Below the pieces are notes generated by a model. The model searched no databases. It saw only the letters and a list, made by a program, of their open reading frames with translations, and was not told the origin of the DNA. Below are positions 1-7,283 of a DNA stretch of 64,000 nucleotides, piece after piece. The translations under genes were made by a program, and so were the position numbers. Numbering within the stretch: the stretch's first letter is position 1; each line of letters opens with the position of its first letter. Source of the stretch: a virus; the IMG/VR virus record IMGVR_UViG_3300050014_000823, positions 235,145 through 299,144 of that record. One strand, written 5' to 3'.

Positions 1-730
1 CATCTGCCTTTGTTAATTTTCTACCAAGTTGTTTTATATCGGTAATTTTACCACCAATCGGACTAACACCGCCAATTGGGGGAACAGGAGCAACCTCTTC
101 TTTTACAAATTTGTCGAGTTCCGGAGATTTTACTCTTACAGAAGGATTTGTAGGTTTATTGTCTGCGTAATTATGTCCTGTTTGCATTTTATCGAAACTA
201 TTTTTGCCAAACGGCATAGTATCGATAATATTAATTGCCTCTTGAAGTTCCTCTGCATTTGGTCCTTCTTGACCTTTCACGTCAATATACTTGTCGATAA
301 TATCGAATAGTTCGTTTGTATAGTTGCTGTTGAAGTTCTGTAAAGCATTTTCATCCAACTCAAAAGTTTGTGAACCATTTGCATTGGCATATGAGAATTT
401 CTGTAACTGTACACCTTGAACATTGTACACACCCTGTTGGTCACCATCATTGAATTCTAATTTGAATACGAATGTATATTGGTTTTTATCTTTATCAACA
501 CCGTTGATTGAAACTACGCTGTTGTCATCAGTCATTTGTACTGTAGTCGTATTGCTACCACCATCATTTATTGTTAACTGACCATTTTTTAATGCCATGA
601 AGCCACGGGTTAAAATTGTTTTAGCATCGGGTGTACCGAAACCTAAGTCTTCATTTAGCTTAACCTTATTGACTTTCTGAAACACTTCAAGAAGTCTGTC
701 TGTACTGCCAACTGGTTTATATATTCTCAT
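1..730 (-). CDS. Capsid-region virion protein, partial (runs off left edge)
   Basis: The reading frame is open from the ATG at 730 to the left edge, giving about 243 residues without a stop. No family is recognised. The N-terminus (MRIYKPVGSTDRLLEVFQ, then a VN pair and LNE at 25-27) resembles that of the next gene upstream. The middle is polar and beta-rich, and a Pro/Gly linker (VAPVPPIGG) follows near residue 215. It is the last visible gene of a minus-strand group of small proteins led by the promoter at 2199. The N-terminal similarity and the LNE tripeptide suggest a capsid-packaged protein processed by the prohead protease; this is inference. Confidence 0.7.
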   Translation of the reverse strand, partial: MRIYKPVGSTDRLLEVFQKVNKVKLNEDLGFGTPDAKTILTRGFMALKNGQLTINDGGSNTTTVQMTDDNSVVSINGVDKDKNQYTFVFKLEFNDGDQQGVYNVQGVQLQKFSYANANGSQTFELDENALQNFNSNYTNELFDIIDKYIDVKGQEGPNAEELQEAINIIDTMPFGKNSFDKMQTGHNYADNKPTNPSVRVKSPELDKFVKEEVAPVPPIGGVSPIGGKITDIKQLGRKLTKAD

Positions 731-741
731 GTTTATATCTA

Positions 742-1188
742 TTATTCGAAAATTATTGGGTTTTTCTGACCGAATTCTCTTAATAAAACACCTGCAAGAG
801 CATTTGCTTCGTTTTCATGCTCACTACCCGTTTCATTTGAACCATCTTTCAAAACACCCGCTTTACGTTGTTTATCGTGTACTAATTCATGTGCAAGCGT
901 CCTTAAAACGTCTGCTAAATTCCTATTTGTTGCCACCACTCGCAATTCATTTGTCTTTGGTGTGTACTTACCGAAGGAATGCATTGTTGGTGCTTCAGTT
1001 TCATCATACGAAATCACTATGTCTGGCATACTTTCACCCAAACCAAGTTTATTCTTAGCAAACTCAACGAACTGATTAATAACCTCTTCCTTCTTCTCCT
1101 TTGGGAGAATCGACTCGTTGAGATTATTAACTCTTCTCATCATTTCAAAGAGTCGTTGTGGACTGCCGTATGCATGAAATACTCTCAC
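742..1188 (-). CDS. Zincin-like metallopeptidase, HELVH motif
   Basis: A 148-residue protein with HELVH at residues 100-104, the HExxH zinc-binding site, and a downstream acidic cluster (EHENEANA, about 123-130) that could supply the third ligand. This is the usual layout of small zincin-like peptidases. The N-terminus (MRVFHAYGSPQRLFEMM, VN, LNE ending at 25) matches the start of the neighbouring 730-1 gene in spacing and several residues. That suggests a shared leader, perhaps for capsid targeting. There is no signal peptide. The stop lies 11 nt before the next start, so the genes are probably co-transcribed. Substrate is unknown; it could act on virion proteins or be injected into the host. 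Confidence 0.7.
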   Translation of the reverse strand: MRVFHAYGSPQRLFEMMRRVNNLNESILPKEKKEEVINQFVEFAKNKLGLGESMPDIVISYDETEAPTMHSFGKYTPKTNELRVVATNRNLADVLRTLAHELVHDKQRKAGVLKDGSNETGSEHENEANALAGVLLREFGQKNPIIFE

Positions 1189-1190
1189 TA

Positions 1191-1982
1191 TTAATTAAAA
1201 TCATTAAAACTATTCTGAACATCTGTTTTGGAACTCTGTGGCAGGTCATCAAAGTCTGCAATAAAACTACCATCGGGTAATTCTCTTACACCCTTCTCGT
1301 GCTCTTCATTACGTTTCTCACTGAACCAGTTACCCGACCAAAAATCATTTAAGTTAAAATAATATGGATAACTCACATTTTTCTTACTCATAAGTTTCTC
1401 GGTATTAGTCGGTTCACGGACTTCCTCAACATCGACACTAAGAGTTTCTAACTTCGCATTTAAACCTTGTACGGTTGCGTTTAGACCTTCTAATTGGTCG
1501 TGTATGCTTTGCATTGCTGCAATATTATGTTTAATAATGTCATTCTGAATGTCATCAACTTCCTGTTGTGGCTCTGCACCCATACCCATAGGGTCAGGAT
1601 TCATACCACTTGGGTCTACTGGTGGTTCAGGCATTGTGCCACCGCCTGCTGTCGGAGCATCTGTTCCGGGTGGTGTTTCTGCAGGTGGACCTGCTGCTGG
1701 TGGTTCGGGTAATGCACCCGGAGCACCTGTATTTCCTGCAGGGGGTTCACCCATACCCAAAGGCTGGTCATTGGAAGGCGCAGGAGGCACTTCGCCCCCA
1801 CCTGGTTTAGGTGCGTCTTCTTGGTCACCTGCTTCGTTAGTAATCGCAGGTATCTCATCGAACTGGTCGTTAGCACTAACTAAAGAACGATATCTTGGCG
1901 ATTCATTAATCGTATAGCCAACACGATACTTAAAGTTTCTAAGACCTTCCTCAAAAACTTTATCTTTCTTATTATCTTTCAT
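1191..1982 (-). CDS. Pro/Gly-rich virion protein with coiled coil
   Basis: A 263-residue protein of unknown family. Residues about 55-140 are a low-complexity Pro/Gly/Ala/Met linker with many PP and GG pairs. Residues about 145-190 form a likely coiled coil (DIIKHNIAAMQSIHDQLEG), followed by an aromatic stretch (YPYYFNLNDFW) and an acidic tail. INE occurs at residues 25-27, the same place as LNE in the next two genes, and fits the T4-type prohead protease rule of I/L-x-E. It ends 2 nt before the start of the metallopeptidase gene. Long open shadow frames on the plus strand over the linker are a composition effect. Confidence 0.65.
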   Translation of the reverse strand: MKDNKKDKVFEEGLRNFKYRVGYTINESPRYRSLVSANDQFDEIPAITNEAGDQEDAPKPGGGEVPPAPSNDQPLGMGEPPAGNTGAPGALPEPPAAGPPAETPPGTDAPTAGGGTMPEPPVDPSGMNPDPMGMGAEPQQEVDDIQNDIIKHNIAAMQSIHDQLEGLNATVQGLNAKLETLSVDVEEVREPTNTEKLMSKKNVSYPYYFNLNDFWSGNWFSEKRNEEHEKGVRELPDGSFIADFDDLPQSSKTDVQNSFNDFN

Positions 1983-1995
1983 CTATATGAAATTA

Positions 1996-2178
1996 TTAAT
2001 ATTGCTCTCTTAATAATTGTTTACCGTCTTTAGTAACATAGATACGGTCAACACGTTCAATCAAGCCTTCACGTTCATCGAGAATGACTTTTTTTGCAGT
2101 GTCAACCTTTGGTTTCACTTCCTCAGTTTGAGGAACTTCAACAAAGTTATCAAGTGCGTTTTCTACTTTAGTTTCCAT
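1996..2178 (-). CDS. Small acidic late protein, unknown
   Basis: A 60-residue charged protein (VENALDNFVEVPQTEEVKP, ending DGKQLLREQY) with no recognised family. It is the first gene behind the late-type promoter at 2199-2206, whose motif ends 20 nt before the ATG. It is followed 13 nt later by the Pro/Gly-rich gene, so it heads the small-protein unit running to the left edge. Confidence 0.55.
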   Translation of the reverse strand: METKVENALDNFVEVPQTEEVKPKVDTAKKVILDEREGLIERVDRIYVTKDGKQLLREQY

Positions 2179-2198
2179 AGTACTTATAATTATTTCAT

Positions 2199-2206
2199 AT
2201 AAATAC
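2199..2206 (-). promoter_or_regulatory. Late promoter element GTATTTAT
   Basis: On the minus strand the sequence reads AGTATTTATATGAAA, with the core 20 nt upstream of the ATG at 2178. It matches the element found before most virion genes here. Confidence 0.7.
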
Positions 2207-2261
2207 TATGTTTTGTTAGAAAATAATTATTTTGGGAGTATCGTAGATGTGTATTTGAAAT

Positions 2262-3041
2262 TTATTTTAAATCTTGTAGTGTATAGCCACCAATTCCACC
2301 AGTTTTACACCTATTTAATGGTATCCAACCCTCAGAAACATATTTATTTAATGTTTCACGTTCTAATTTAATCGCATTTTCAACTGAAACATATTCAGTT
2401 AATTGTTTTCTTATTGGTACTAAACCTGTCATTTTCATGTGAATTGTGACACTATCCCTTTCATCAGAATTTCTAATGTATTGTCTTTTAACTATATTAT
2501 ATGTTAATCCAACATATACGTGATTGTCTGAAAACTCATATGCGTATATACATCTTTTATATTTACTACCCACAGGAATCATGTGTTGACAAATATCATC
2601 AAGCCAACCACTTTTCAACGAAATAGTATATACGTGTGGTGAGAATTTACAAAATTCGGTTTTTGTCTTATATTCCAATGCTCTATTTCGGCAATTTTCA
2701 ACATTATTCCAATGTCCATTCGGCAATTTTTTAAATTTCATATGCCGACAAACATTTTCAAGCCACCCATTGTGTTTTGCTGATTCATATGCTTTTTTAT
2801 CTCCTTGTTGAAATTCTATTCTATGTTGATATTTTAACGCAACAGTGCGACATTTTTCCTCAGTCCACTTAAATGTATCTTCATACGGCTTTTTCATGTG
2901 TTTACATGCAATATCAAGCTGTCCACCTTTTCTCAATATTTCGTATGCTCTCGAAGATATTTCTCTGAAATCACGTCTATTCGAAAATTTAAGTGCTTCG
3001 TCAAAACACATTTTTTCAGTCCACTTATTGTATTTTTTCAT
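2262..3041 (-). CDS. GIY-YIG-type endonuclease with three N-terminal repeats
   Basis: A 259-residue protein. Residues about 1-150 hold three degenerate repeats of about 48 residues, pattern W...C...A..Y..R.EF......AY......GWL...C.HM, probably DNA-recognition modules. The C-terminal 90 residues (IYAYEFSDNHVYVGLT, later KRQYIR and ERETLNKYV) look like a diverged GIY-YIG nuclease domain. Such genes are typical free-standing mobile endonucleases of phages. It sits alone between two transcription units, directly after a hairpin that contains a late-type promoter motif, with the ATG only a few bases past the T-run. Its target is not visible. Confidence 0.75.
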   Translation of the reverse strand: MKKYNKWTEKMCFDEALKFSNRRDFREISSRAYEILRKGGQLDIACKHMKKPYEDTFKWTEEKCRTVALKYQHRIEFQQGDKKAYESAKHNGWLENVCRHMKFKKLPNGHWNNVENCRNRALEYKTKTEFCKFSPHVYTISLKSGWLDDICQHMIPVGSKYKRCIYAYEFSDNHVYVGLTYNIVKRQYIRNSDERDSVTIHMKMTGLVPIRKQLTEYVSVENAIKLERETLNKYVSEGWIPLNRCKTGGIGGYTLQDLK

Positions 3042-3047
3042 AATAAA

Positions 3048-3075
3048 AAACCGTTAATATAAATACTAACGGTTT
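3048..3075 (-). terminator. Hairpin terminator with late promoter motif in its loop
   Basis: The arms AAACCGTTA and TAACGGTTT form a 9-bp stem, followed on the minus strand by TTTTTT. It ends the sugar cluster transcript (last stop at 3096). The loop carries the late-promoter core, so the same 28 bp may end one transcript and start the next. Confidence 0.7.
3059..3066 (-). promoter_or_regulatory. Late promoter element GTATTTAT within terminator loop
   Basis: On the minus strand AGTATTTATATTAA lies in the loop of the 3048-3075 hairpin, 17 nt before the ATG of the GIY-YIG gene at 3041. Confidence 0.5.
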
Positions 3076-3095
3076 ACATAAATTTTAAATTATAT

Positions 3096-3737
3096 TTATA
3101 ATATTGTAACTAAATATCTTTTAAGTAAAGTAAAATTAGGGAGAATTTTATAATATGTCAGGTACGTATCACCGCTTAAATCTTCGTGAGATTTAATTGC
3201 CCTATTACATAAACCCAATTTTATTTCATCTATACTAATCCGAAAAAAACCATACATATTGAGATTCACACCCCAAATACATTTTTGTTTTGAAATGGCT
3301 GTTCCTAACACATATAACATTTCGTCTTTGTAATTATAAAGCATGTCTATTTCTTTCGGCAAAACATCCATTAAACCCTGTACATCAACGATTTGAAAGA
3401 ATATTGGGTCTAAATTTACGTATAGGTATTTTGGACTGAAATAAAATTGTGGTACGGCTGCGATAAAACTTTCAATGCCTCTGACGTGCGATTGTTTGCT
3501 TTCTTCGAAGCTGCATTCCCAATAAAGTTCATTGCTAACTATGCGTTTTTTCAGAATATCCGCATTCTGAATTATCTGATTGTTGGGGTTTGAAGCCTTC
3601 ATGAACGACCATCCAACGTATAGTGTAGGAAGTTTGTCGAGACTGTCATACTCTTGTGGTCCTTTATAGTAGTTAATATAACTGACTTCGGTATGATTTA
3701 CCAGTTCTTTTTCATAAATAATGTTACCTATTTTCAT
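3096..3737 (-). CDS. Unknown protein, last gene of the sugar cluster
   Basis: A 213-residue protein with no family I recognise. It has mixed alpha/beta character, a VGWSFMKAS motif near residue 42, several aromatic runs (PQFYFSPKYLYVNLDP), and no signal peptide or membrane segment. It overlaps the heptose epimerase gene by 14 nt, so it is part of the same operon and translationally coupled. A role in sugar transfer or regulation of the cluster is possible only by association. A terminator follows 21 nt after the stop. Confidence 0.65.
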   Translation of the reverse strand: MKIGNIIYEKELVNHTEVSYINYYKGPQEYDSLDKLPTLYVGWSFMKASNPNNQIIQNADILKKRIVSNELYWECSFEESKQSHVRGIESFIAAVPQFYFSPKYLYVNLDPIFFQIVDVQGLMDVLPKEIDMLYNYKDEMLYVLGTAISKQKCIWGVNLNMYGFFRISIDEIKLGLCNRAIKSHEDLSGDTYLTYYKILPNFTLLKRYLVTIL

Positions 3738-4641
3738 TTTTTAGCTTATTTACGTATTTCAAAACACCATCTTCTAACTCATGAAAAGGCTTTTTATAGC
3801 CAGCAACCCTCAACTTATTCATCTTAGCCTCAGTAAAATACTGATACTTGTCTCTGATTTTAATTGGGGTGTCAATATAATTAATAGTTCCGGGATTACC
3901 AAGACTTTTAAAAACTGCTTTCGCCAAGTCATTAAAAGTACGTGCTTTTCCTGTTCCGACATTATAAATACCCGAAAGTGGTTTTTCTGTTGCCATAAAT
4001 ATGCAAACGTCAACAATATCATCCACATATACAAAATCACGTAGCTGTTCACCGTCTTTGTAGTCTGGACGATGTGACTTAAATAATTGAATTTTTGCAG
4101 GACCTGAACAAAACTCAATTTGGTGATATAAATGTAAAACAACAGAAGCCATTTTACCTTTATCGGCTTCTCCGTAGCCGTAAACATTAAAAAATTTTAG
4201 TCCGTACCAATAAGGTGGTTGTTTTTCCTGGACTTCTGCCCAAACATCGAACTGTTGCTTTGACCAACCGTAGGGATTAAGTGGTTGTAACTTAATGATA
4301 TCCTTCTCGTCATTAAAACCTAATTCTCCGTCACCATAGGTTGCTGCACTTGAAGCATAAACCAAAGGGATTTGGTATTCTGCGCAGATATTCCAGATAA
4401 ATATACTTGCGCCAACATTATATTCGTCAAAAAGATTTCTGTCCATAACAGTAGTATCGGTAATAGCACCTAAGTGATAAATAACATCTATATCTTTGGC
4501 GTGAATTAAAAGCCATTCATATATCGACTGCAGACTTTCGGTACGGGTATCAAGTACCACAACACCAATTGCTCCACGTCTTTGCAATTCTGCAACGAGA
4601 TTCTGACCAATAAAACCTAAACCACCTGTTACTACTATCAT
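3724..4641 (-). CDS. hldD: ADP-glycero-manno-heptose 6-epimerase (HldD/RfaD-like)
   Basis: A 305-residue short-chain dehydrogenase/epimerase. The Rossmann motif GGLGFIG is at 6-12, a YASSAATYG segment at 95-103 supplies the catalytic Ser/Thr, and YGWSK at 124-128 is the YxxxK pair. Signatures typical of HldD are HLGAITDTTVMD, FNVYGYGEADKGKMASV and QLRDFVYVDD. The family converts D,D-ADP-heptose to L,D-ADP-heptose, the inner-core LPS sugar donor. Length is normal. It overlaps the nucleotidyltransferase gene by 4 nt (ATGA), so the pathway genes are coupled. NDP-sugar specificity cannot be proved from sequence. Confidence 0.88.
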   Translation of the reverse strand: MIVVTGGLGFIGQNLVAELQRRGAIGVVVLDTRTESLQSIYEWLLIHAKDIDVIYHLGAITDTTVMDRNLFDEYNVGASIFIWNICAEYQIPLVYASSAATYGDGELGFNDEKDIIKLQPLNPYGWSKQQFDVWAEVQEKQPPYWYGLKFFNVYGYGEADKGKMASVVLHLYHQIEFCSGPAKIQLFKSHRPDYKDGEQLRDFVYVDDIVDVCIFMATEKPLSGIYNVGTGKARTFNDLAKAVFKSLGNPGTINYIDTPIKIRDKYQYFTEAKMNKLRVAGYKKPFHELEDGVLKYVNKLKNENR

Positions 4642-5066
4642 AAATTTTTTATTTTCTCAATAATATTTGTGCTTGACCTTTTATCTGTTGGGTAAAAAAC
4701 CACACCAAACCTTGAATTTTCACTGCCGATTACCTCTTTATTTCTATATTGGTCACCAACAACCATATAATCAATATCTAACTTATCGACTAAGTTTCTC
4801 AACTCATCATCTGTGTCAAAGATAAATACTTGATGAACCATTCGCAAATTTCGCATTATTGTTATTCTTGTGTTAATGTCATTAATGGGTCGTTTATCAC
4901 CCTTTAACCTCTTAACACGCTCATCTGTATCAAGTCCAACATATAGCTTATTTTCCGCATCGAGAACTGGATATACATCACCGGGTTGATAGTTCTTTGC
5001 ATACCAAAGTAAGTCTATGTGTCCCGTATGTAAGATGTCAAAGCACCCGTTTACCCAGATATTCAT
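4638..5066 (-). CDS. hldC: D-beta-D-heptose 1-phosphate nucleotidyltransferase (HldE C-domain type)
   Basis: A 142-residue cytidylyltransferase-fold enzyme: GCFDILHTGH with HTGH at 13-16, KRLKGDKRPIN in the middle and RSSTNIIEKI near the end, all matching the adenylyltransferase half of HldE. It activates heptose-1-phosphate with a nucleotide. In many Proteobacteria this domain is fused to the kinase; here the two are separate genes, as in hldA/hldC organisms. There are 4-nt overlaps on both sides (HAD phosphatase upstream, epimerase downstream). CTP or ATP preference is not decidable here. Confidence 0.87.
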   Translation of the reverse strand: MNIWVNGCFDILHTGHIDLLWYAKNYQPGDVYPVLDAENKLYVGLDTDERVKRLKGDKRPINDINTRITIMRNLRMVHQVFIFDTDDELRNLVDKLDIDYMVVGDQYRNKEVIGSENSRFGVVFYPTDKRSSTNIIEKIKNL

Positions 5067-5350
5067 ATTTCTTCGATTCTTTTAGTTTTGTCATCAATAA
5101 GTAGGTCGTATGAGGGTTTAGTTTGGGTGTCAAGTCTGTGAAATTTACAACCCCAATCAGCAAGTTGTTTCGCTGTTAATTCTTTCCAATCTATACCAGT
5201 ATTTCCACCCCTGGCGGTCCAATAGGTAATTGAATGTCCTTCGTCAAAGAGTTTGTTGATTTTCTCAATCATATCATATCTTGGCTTGGCATTTGGATAT
5301 CCCTCACTACTGTCACAGATTGTTCCGTCTATGTCTACTAAAATTTTCAT
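5063..5350 (-). CDS. Small HAD-family phosphatase
   Basis: A 95-residue HAD-like protein: motif I DIDGTIC at 6-12, then ITYWTARGG (motif II region) and LLIDDKT (motif IV type DD) near the C-terminus. The compact cap-less form occurs in polysaccharide clusters. In a heptose pathway the missing step between kinase and nucleotidyltransferase is removal of the 7-phosphate by GmhB, and this gene lies in that place. It is not a clear GmhB homologue, so that role is inference. It overlaps both neighbours by 4 nt. Confidence 0.75.
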   Translation of the reverse strand: MKILVDIDGTICDSSEGYPNAKPRYDMIEKINKLFDEGHSITYWTARGGNTGIDWKELTAKQLADWGCKFHRLDTQTKPSYDLLIDDKTKRIEEI

Positions 5351-6498
5351 TGCTGGCTATCTCCTTTCTCTATTCTTATTGAATCTTCCGGAAAATCGGT
5401 TGTTGACACTTCAACTATAATCGAATTTGTAATCGCCATTAACTGATGTTCTACGTTTTGTTTAATTTCTATTTTGTCTCCTCTTTTAAAAAGAAAATAA
5501 TCGAAAAAATCACCGTTTTCACTATTCATAACACATTCCAAACTACCCCACATACAAAACCACAATTCTTGTTTGAGAATATGTTTATGCCAACTAAATT
5601 TTTTTCCTTTGAAAAATACTAAATATTTTAAACAATATTTTTCGTTATTTACTAAGTGAATTTCCAACCCCCACCCCTTCTTAACTACCTTCGAGTTCGA
5701 ATTTAATCCAATAAAAACTTGTGTCCAGAATTCTCGATTGAAATTTGTAATATTATGACACTTTTTACATAATGTAATTAAATTATCTTCACCATTATTT
5801 TTTTTATTATAATCAACGTGATGTACATGTAAGTCTTCGGTTTCGCCACACAATTGACAACAATTACCGTCCCTCTCTTTTATTCTGTCTTTTAATCCTT
5901 TATTAAATCCTCTCGCATATTTATGGTCTAACCTAACATTATCTTCAATTTCTTTATTATTTCCATTATTTCTGGAACAATTTAGTGAACAAAATACCAC
6001 ATTCTGTCCCTTATGTAAATTTCTCCTTGTGTATTCAAAAACTTTACCACATCTTTTACACGTAGCCTTTTCTTTATCTTCAATCCACGCAGGATTATTT
6101 TCATTTAGTCTTTGTTGACTCAAGTACACGCTTAGACATTCTCTTGAACACACAATTCTTTCGCCATAATGCTTAAATTCATTACCACAAACCTCACAAT
6201 TACTCGTTGTTCTTATATCGGTCTTTGGTCTTACTGAATCTAACTGACATGTTTTTGAACAATATTGTCTGTCCTTCTCCCAAGTTGGTGCATTAAATTC
6301 TTTCTGACATTGTTTACAAACCAATGTTGATTTACGATTTTCATCAGTTTGTTTTTTATTTCGATTTCGCTTACACTCATAACAAATATCACTTTTAACA
6401 TATCTCTTATCGACATGTCCATATTTACAAGGTTCACCAGTAAAGTACCACTTCTGACCGATTTCTTTAGCTTCTTCCCTTGTAATTATCTCAATCAT
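5347..6498 (-). CDS. Fusion of HNH homing endonuclease with sugar-type cupin
   Basis: One uninterrupted 383-residue frame. Residues 1-about 200 carry repeated CxxC zinc-binding pairs (CYECKR, CKQCQK, CEVCGN, CKRCGK) typical of phage HNH homing nucleases. About 213-250 is the HNH core (CCQLCG, HVHHVDY, LCKKCHN). From about 270 to the end is a cupin: KKGWGLEIHLVNNEKYC, SWHKH, ELWFCMWGSLE, RGDKIEI, NVEHQLMAI, with metal-binding histidines in SWHKH and VEHQ. Cupins of this kind occur beside NDP-sugar genes. Upstream the start overlaps the kinase stop (ATGA), so the fusion protein is what would be made. It looks like an endonuclease gene that entered the 5' end of the cupin gene without breaking the frame. 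Confidence 0.82.
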   Translation of the reverse strand: MIEIITREEAKEIGQKWYFTGEPCKYGHVDKRYVKSDICYECKRNRNKKQTDENRKSTLVCKQCQKEFNAPTWEKDRQYCSKTCQLDSVRPKTDIRTTSNCEVCGNEFKHYGERIVCSRECLSVYLSQQRLNENNPAWIEDKEKATCKRCGKVFEYTRRNLHKGQNVVFCSLNCSRNNGNNKEIEDNVRLDHKYARGFNKGLKDRIKERDGNCCQLCGETEDLHVHHVDYNKKNNGEDNLITLCKKCHNITNFNREFWTQVFIGLNSNSKVVKKGWGLEIHLVNNEKYCLKYLVFFKGKKFSWHKHILKQELWFCMWGSLECVMNSENGDFFDYFLFKRGDKIEIKQNVEHQLMAITNSIIVEVSTTDFPEDSIRIEKGDSQQ

Positions 6499-7283
6499 AA
6501 TTTTGCTTTATTTAAATCCACAACAACCACACCCTTTTGAGTAACAACCCAAGCTGCGCACTTGTTTGCAAACTGAATTGCTTTGGAAATATCTTTATTT
6601 TTCATATAATCTGCAACCAAAGCCGCAAGGAAAGTATCTCCTGCACCACTTAAATCTCTGACTGGGTGTTCATCGTCTTCATTTAAAATCTCTTGATAAT
6701 CAAAAATACCTACTTTATTGTGTGAATACATTGCCCCCTTTTTACCGAGAGTTACAACTAATATATTACTGTATTGAAAGTCCAACCATTGTTTATTTTT
6801 CAGAAATTCTTTTTCGTTTATTTTAACACAAAAAACCTTATCACACCAATGACCAAAATCTTTCTTCGTGTCCATAAAAACCAACGGATGTGAATTTGCA
6901 ATGTGTTCTATTACTTCCTCACTAATAAAACCCTTATCATAGTCACTAATAACAATTGCTTCGTATTGACTATAATCAAACGCCATTTGCCTATCATATA
7001 TGTTTGGTCCAACAAATATCATGTCGTTTTCATCAACCCGAAGTAACATCTGATTTGAAACTTCATCAACATATCGGGTTTTTGTTATGCCACTATATGT
7101 GTGGATATCTGCATCAATACCTAATGCAAGTAAGTTTGCATAGACATTCACAGCCATACCACCATTAGACTTATCACCCAAAGGTTTAAAAACGGGTACT
7201 GGTGCTTCAGGACTTAACCTGTCGCATTTTCCATAGCGAAACACATCTTTACAACCGTCACCGATTACTAATACTTTACTCAC
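6495..7283 (-). CDS. hldA: PfkB-family heptose-7-phosphate kinase (HldE N-domain type)
   Basis: A 262-residue carbohydrate kinase. VLVIGDGCKDVFRYGKCDRL and SPEAPVPVF at the N-terminus are hallmarks of RfaE/HldE kinases. NGGMAVNV is the sugar site, and DLSGAGDTF (about 208-216) holds the catalytic base and anion hole. The reaction is phosphorylation of D-glycero-D-manno-heptose 7-phosphate at C1. It is somewhat shorter than the HldE kinase half (about 315). It overlaps the UDP-GlcNAc epimerase gene and the HNH-cupin gene by 4 nt each. Confidence 0.87.
   Translation of the reverse strand: MSKVLVIGDGCKDVFRYGKCDRLSPEAPVPVFKPLGDKSNGGMAVNVYANLLALGIDADIHTYSGITKTRYVDEVSNQMLLRVDENDMIFVGPNIYDRQMAFDYSQYEAIVISDYDKGFISEEVIEHIANSHPLVFMDTKKDFGHWCDKVFCVKINEKEFLKNKQWLDFQYSNILVVTLGKKGAMYSHNKVGIFDYQEILNEDDEHPVRDLSGAGDTFLAALVADYMKNKDISKAIQFANKCAAWVVTQKGVVVVDLNKAKL

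Noticed and set aside
1549-1917. Long plus-strand open frame over the Pro/Gly-rich gene
   Set aside because: It mirrors the low-complexity minus-strand gene, has no promoter and has only low-complexity content.
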